A stretch of DNA of 8,180 bases, from assembly GCA_023142215.1 (NCBI GenBank), contig JAGLJW010000065.1, positions 1-8,180 on the forward strand, read 5' to 3'. Source of the stretch: Candidatus Parcubacteria bacterium (lineage in GTDB: Bacteria > Patescibacteriota > Patescibacteriia > Patescibacteriales > UBA12075). The notes under the pieces were generated by a model, which saw only the letters and a program-made list of their open reading frames with translations, was not told the DNA's origin and ran no database searches. This document shows positions 5,543 to 8,180 of this stretch, one piece after another. The position numbers and the translations under genes are program-made. Each line of letters starts with the position of its first letter. Position 1 is the first letter of the stretch.

Positions 5543-6481
5543 ATGCATAATTTTATTTTTTATTCATCTTTTCTCGCTTTTCCATTTTTATTATTTTTAA
5601 TTCTTCTCTTACATAGAAAAAGAAAAATACTTTCCAGAAATAAAATATATTTACTGATAATTATATTGTTCTTACTTATTACAACACTTTTTATATACGC
5701 AAGATTTATAGAAAGAAATATGATTTTTGTAAAAACAACAACAATTGAAGTTGGTTTTTCTGGAAAAATAGTTGTAATAGCAGATTTACATTTAGGAGTA
5801 TATAAAAATGAAAATTTCTTAAAAAGAGTTGTAGATAAAATAAATAAAATAGAGAATATTGATGCTGTATTAATTCCAGGCGATTTTACATATTGTCCAC
5901 CAAAGAATTTAGATAATTTGTTTTATCCACTTAAAAAAATAAATGCTCCGATATATGCTGTTTTAGGAAATCATGATAGTGAAAAACCAGGACAGCCCAT
6001 TCAACAAAAACTAAAAGAAGTTTTGGAAAAAAACAATGTAATTTTTCTTCACAATACAAGCAGTGTAATTGAAAATAAAGACATAAAAATATTAGGACTT
6101 GGTGATAATTGGGCAAAAGAAGATGATATTTCTAAAATTGATAATTTCTCAAAAGATGATAATTTAATTGTTTTAACTCATAATCCAGATACAACACTTC
6201 AATATAATAATTCTATTCCTGATTTAACTATTACTGGACATACACATGGAGGACAAATTAGAATACCATTCATATACAAAAGCATGATTCCTTGTGTTTA
6301 TAATTTCAATCAAGGATTGTATACTTTATTACCTTCGTCTGTATCAACCGAATCTACAAAAAATATAATATTCACAAATAATCATTATGGAAAAGTATTT
6401 GTTACTGCTGGAATTGGCGAAGTTGGCTTACCAATGAGATTAGGAATACCACCGACTATTGAAGTATTAGAATTAAAATAA
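5543..6481 (+). CDS. Membrane-anchored metallophosphoesterase (YaeI/YkuE-like)
   Basis: This is a predicted two-metal phosphoesterase of the calcineurin-like family. The 312-residue protein has two N-terminal membrane helices (about 4-23 and 34-53) and then the catalytic domain. All five family blocks are present: ADLHLG (D81, H83), PGDF (D114), LGNHD (N143, H144), THNPD (H213) and GHTHGGQ (H233, H235). A short region around 265-280 looks inserted. Relatives include YkuE/YaeI and the LpxG-type UDP-diacylglucosamine pyrophosphatases; without lipid A genes in view, the substrate cannot be named. It is the only plus-strand gene, divergent from nrdG, and has its own promoter. No Shine-Dalgarno sequence precedes the ATG. 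Confidence 0.93.
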   Translation: MHNFIFYSSFLAFPFLLFLILLLHRKRKILSRNKIYLLIIILFLLITTLFIYARFIERNMIFVKTTTIEVGFSGKIVVIADLHLGVYKNENFLKRVVDKINKIENIDAVLIPGDFTYCPPKNLDNLFYPLKKINAPIYAVLGNHDSEKPGQPIQQKLKEVLEKNNVIFLHNTSSVIENKDIKILGLGDNWAKEDDISKIDNFSKDDNLIVLTHNPDTTLQYNNSIPDLTITGHTHGGQIRIPFIYKSMIPCVYNFNQGLYTLLPSSVSTESTKNIIFTNNHYGKVFVTAGIGEVGLPMRLGIPPTIEVLELK

Positions 6482-6484
6482 AAA

Positions 6485-6514
6485 AGGTTTAATTTTATAT
6501 GTAAAATCAAACCT
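6485..6514 (-). terminator. Intrinsic terminator of the nrdD transcript
   Basis: AGGTTT (6485-6490) pairs with AAACCT (6509-6514) and ATTTTA (6492-6497) with TAAAAT (6502-6507), with one A/C mismatch between the blocks and a TATG loop. On the minus strand a run of Ts follows (6480-6485, then more T-rich sequence). The plus strand has no T-run after it. It therefore ends transcription coming from nrdD, and it lies beyond the glycyl-radical ORF, which places that ORF on the same transcript. Its T-run overlaps the end of the convergent phosphoesterase gene. Confidence 0.75.
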
Positions 6515-6530
6515 CTCAAAATGGCACGAC

Positions 6531-6573
6531 AAACTTATATAAATTATATATAATTAATTTATTTCATAAGTTT
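6531..6573. repeat. AT-rich hairpin across the stop codon of the glycyl-radical ORF
   Basis: AAACTTATATAAATTA (6531-6546) is the complement of TAATTTAT (6555-6562) plus ATAAGTTT (6566-6573), with a 3-base bulge (6563-6565) and an 8-base loop. Sixteen pairs can form. The right arm includes the last codons and the stop of the 6554-6688 ORF. It may stabilise the mRNA 3' end. The AT-only composition lowers its significance. Confidence 0.45.
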
Positions 6574-6688
6574 TTCTGTCTGACCATTCACTTCTTTTTC
6601 CTTTATTCCAACACTTTATTGGAGTAATCCAACCAACCACTCTTGAATAGACAGTACATTCTTGTCTTTTTGTTTTAATTGGAGACAT
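6554..6688 (-). CDS. Stand-alone glycyl-radical domain of anaerobic ribonucleotide reductase
   Basis: This 44-residue ORF starts at the ATG at 6686-6688 and ends with TAA. It encodes exactly the C-terminal glycyl-radical segment normally fused to NrdD: ECTVYSRVVGW (E10-W20), with the radical Gly at position 19 in the RVVG(Y/W) motif, then PIKCWNKGKRSEWSDRKTY (23-41), matching the usual 'QWNxGKxxEFxDR' ending. The preceding KTKRQ is also typical of the NrdD stretch just before this motif. Upstream in frame only 11 codons precede a TAG, with no other start codon. A weak purine stretch (AAGAAG) lies next to the ATG. It is in a different frame from nrdD and 143 bp after it, and is followed by a terminator. 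The conservation of every key residue argues against decay. The closest functional analogy is GrcA (YfiD), a spare glycyl-radical subunit for pyruvate formate-lyase. Confidence 0.85.
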   Translation of the reverse strand: MSPIKTKRQECTVYSRVVGWITPIKCWNKGKRSEWSDRKTYEIN

Positions 6689-6831
6689 ACTTCTTGGATT
6701 TAAGATTTTAGTTACTAGTTGCTAACTCCTAAACTAAAAACTTTTTTAATTTTTATTATTTTAATTTATTAAACAATACTTTATTATTATTCATAATTCT
6801 TGAATCTTAAATCTTAATTCCTAAATCTTTC
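6689..6831. other. AT-rich interval separating nrdD from its glycyl-radical ORF
   Basis: These 143 bases have stop codons in all minus-strand frames and simple, AT-rich sequence. They include an exact 15-base copy (6805-6819) of the repeat found after prfB (2542-2556) and degenerate relatives such as GGATTTAAGATTTTAG. AGGAG occurs on the minus strand about 35 bases upstream of the ORF start, too far to act as its ribosome site. No promoter clear enough to call was found. Self-splicing intron structure was looked for and not found. Confidence 0.6.
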
Positions 6832-8180
6832 TCAAGCTATTGCTTCAATTATGCTTCTTTCATCATCAACTTTGTCACCTCCACCAGATATATATCTTGA
6901 ATCTTCAATATTTTCATGAACAATTTCTTCTGTATAACCAATTTCTTCATCACATTTTGGACAATACTTATGCTCACCAGCTAGATAACCATGTTTGGGA
7001 CAAATTGAAAAAGTTGGCGTAATAGTATAATATGGCAATCTATAACTCTCAGCAATTTTTCTTACTAATTTTTTACATGATTCAATATCATTTAATTTTT
7101 CCCCTAAAAATCCATGTAATACTGTTCCCCCTGTGTATTTAGTTTGTAATTCATCTTGAAGCTCTAATGCCTCAAAAATATCGCTTGTATAGCCCACTGG
7201 TAAGTGTGTTGAGTTGGTATAATACGGATCCGCTCCTTCTCGCACAGCTTCTTCATTAGCTGTAATAATATCTGGAAATAATTCTTTATCTTTTTTTGCA
7301 AATCTGTAAGTTGCACCTTCGGCAGGTGATGCTTCTAAATTATAAAGATTGTTTGTTTCATTTTGATAATCCATTAATTTATCACGCATAAAATCCAAAA
7401 TTTCTACAGCAAACTCTTGCCCTTCAGTACTAGTTAAATCTTTTCCTAAAAAGTTTTTAACTGACTCATTCATGCCATTGATACCGATAGTATTAAAATG
7501 ATTTTGCCAATAAGTCCCAAAACGTTTATGAACCATGTTAAGATAATATTTTGAGTATGGAAACAAGCCATCTTCTGTTAAGCGATTAATAATTTTTCTT
7601 TTAATCTCTAAACTATCTTTTGCTAGGTTCATTAATTTTGATAATTTTTCTTTATATTCCTCTTTATTTTTAGCTAAATATCCAATCCGTGATAAATTAA
7701 TAGTTACTACTCCCAAACTGCCTGTCAAAGGATTTGCTCCGAATAATCCTCCACCTCTTTTTCTAAGTTCACGATTATCTAACCTCAATCTACAACACAT
7801 ACTTCTTGCATCATCTACACTCATGTCTGAATTAATAAAATTCGAAAAATATGGTATTCCATATTTGGCAGTCATATTCCATATTGGATCTAGATTTTCA
7901 TTATTCCAATCAAAATCTTTTGTTATATTATATGTGGGAATTGGGAATGTAAATGGTCTACCTTTTGCATCCCCTTCATTCATTATTTCTGCAAATGCAT
8001 TGTTTATAATATCCATTTCATCTAAATAATCATTATAATTATCATCTCTTAAATCCCCTCCTATTATTACTGGTTCTTCAGACATGTAACTAGGTATTGT
8101 AAGATCCATTGTAACATTCGTAAATGGACTTTGGAATCCTACTCTTGTTGGTACATTCATATTGAATAAAAATTTCTGCA
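6832..8180 (-). CDS. nrdD: Anaerobic ribonucleoside-triphosphate reductase, catalytic part (5' end outside window)
   Basis: This is a class III ribonucleotide reductase, which reduces ribonucleoside triphosphates to deoxynucleotides in the absence of oxygen. The frame stays open to the window edge (QKFLFN before the first Met), so the N-terminal part, including any ATP-cone, lies beyond 8180; the ATG at 8160 is internal. Counting from that Met: SPFTNVTMDL (11-20), MCCRLRLDN (121-129, with the substrate-site thiyl Cys), LEASPAEGATYR (275-286), YYTNSTHLPV (313-322), TKYTGGTVLHGFLGE (340-354) and the zinc region CPKH...CPKC (387-390 and 400-403). A normal protein would continue directly into the glycyl-radical domain. 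Here a 35-residue tail (about 408-442) of unfamiliar sequence ends in TGA, with no RVxGY motif. The missing domain is the ORF at 6554-6688. The gene reads as intact otherwise. Confidence 0.95.
   Translation of the reverse strand, partial: QKFLFNMNVPTRVGFQSPFTNVTMDLTIPSYMSEEPVIIGGDLRDDNYNDYLDEMDIINNAFAEIMNEGDAKGRPFTFPIPTYNITKDFDWNNENLDPIWNMTAKYGIPYFSNFINSDMSVDDARSMCCRLRLDNRELRKRGGGLFGANPLTGSLGVVTINLSRIGYLAKNKEEYKEKLSKLMNLAKDSLEIKRKIINRLTEDGLFPYSKYYLNMVHKRFGTYWQNHFNTIGINGMNESVKNFLGKDLTSTEGQEFAVEILDFMRDKLMDYQNETNNLYNLEASPAEGATYRFAKKDKELFPDIITANEEAVREGADPYYTNSTHLPVGYTSDIFEALELQDELQTKYTGGTVLHGFLGEKLNDIESCKKLVRKIAESYRLPYYTITPTFSICPKHGYLAGEHKYCPKCDEEIGYTEEIVHENIEDSRYISGGGDKVDDERSIIEAIA

Noticed and set aside
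5931..6116. Minus-strand ORF inside the metallophosphoesterase
   Set aside because: It is a shadow of the conserved catalytic domain on the other strand.
6832..6834. Read-through or recoding of the nrdD TGA stop
   Set aside because: In-frame translation beyond TGA meets a TAA after five codons, the glycyl-radical ORF is in a different frame, and an RF2 gene shows that UGA is a stop.
6689..6960. Group I intron or intein joining nrdD to the glycyl-radical ORF
   Set aside because: No recognisable group I core (P7-type segments), group II domain V or intein motifs were seen; the interval is very short and low-complexity, and the nrdD tail looks like ordinary coding sequence. Kept only as a testable alternative.
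6840..8029. Plus-strand ORFs (6840-7022 and 7823-8029) across nrdD
   Set aside because: Both lie opposite well-conserved nrdD codons and look like frame shadows.
1..8180. CRISPR array, tRNA or rRNA gene
   Set aside because: No regularly spaced direct repeats, cloverleaf with conserved T-loop, or rRNA-like conserved segments were seen on either strand.

Overview
The window is AT-rich and looks like chromosomal DNA of an anaerobic, small-genome bacterium, most likely of the Candidate Phyla Radiation (Patescibacteria). The reasons are the AT-rich coding style, a ComEC without its beta-lactamase domain, small conserved-looking membrane proteins of a kind common in that group, GC-rich palindromes scattered between AT-rich genes, and the near absence of Shine-Dalgarno sequences. 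This placement is an inference. A release factor 2 gene is present and nrdD ends in TGA, so UGA is a normal stop; this argues against the UGA=Gly code of Gracilibacteria/Absconditabacteria.

Layout, left to right. 1-135: a repeat with a 21-bp end that recurs inside comEC, and a long inverted repeat. 140-445 (-): small membrane protein of unknown function. 446-656: AT-rich spacer with nothing recognisable. 657-2201 (-): ComEC DNA-uptake channel, carrying a 37-bp palindromic repeat in frame in its coding sequence. 2202-2557: spacer full of REP-like inverted repeats. 2558-3649 (-): prfB (RF2), with its own promoter and a GC-rich leader hairpin, and no programmed frameshift. 3715-4257 and 4366-4689 (-): two single-span membrane proteins of unknown function. 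4710-5435 (-): radical-SAM activase of anaerobic ribonucleotide reductase (NrdG type). 5543-6481 (+): membrane-anchored metallophosphoesterase with a good promoter. 6554-8180 (-): anaerobic ribonucleotide reductase, cut by the right edge of the window.

The most interesting observation is in the ribonucleotide reductase. The large nrdD reading frame holds the catalytic barrel and most of the zinc site but stops at 6832 with an unrelated-looking tail and no glycyl-radical motif. The missing glycyl-radical domain is found 143 bp downstream, in another frame, as a well-conserved 44-residue ORF (6554-6688) with its own ATG. A hairpin plus T-run oriented for the minus strand follows it. The sequence therefore predicts a two-piece class III ribonucleotide reductase, in which the radical-bearing Gly sits on a separate small protein that the NrdG-type activase encoded nearby would have to activate.

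Functionally, nrdD, the glycyl-radical ORF and the activase make deoxynucleotides without oxygen. ComEC imports DNA. RF2 terminates translation at UGA and UAA. The rest are membrane proteins of unknown role plus a predicted phosphoesterase.
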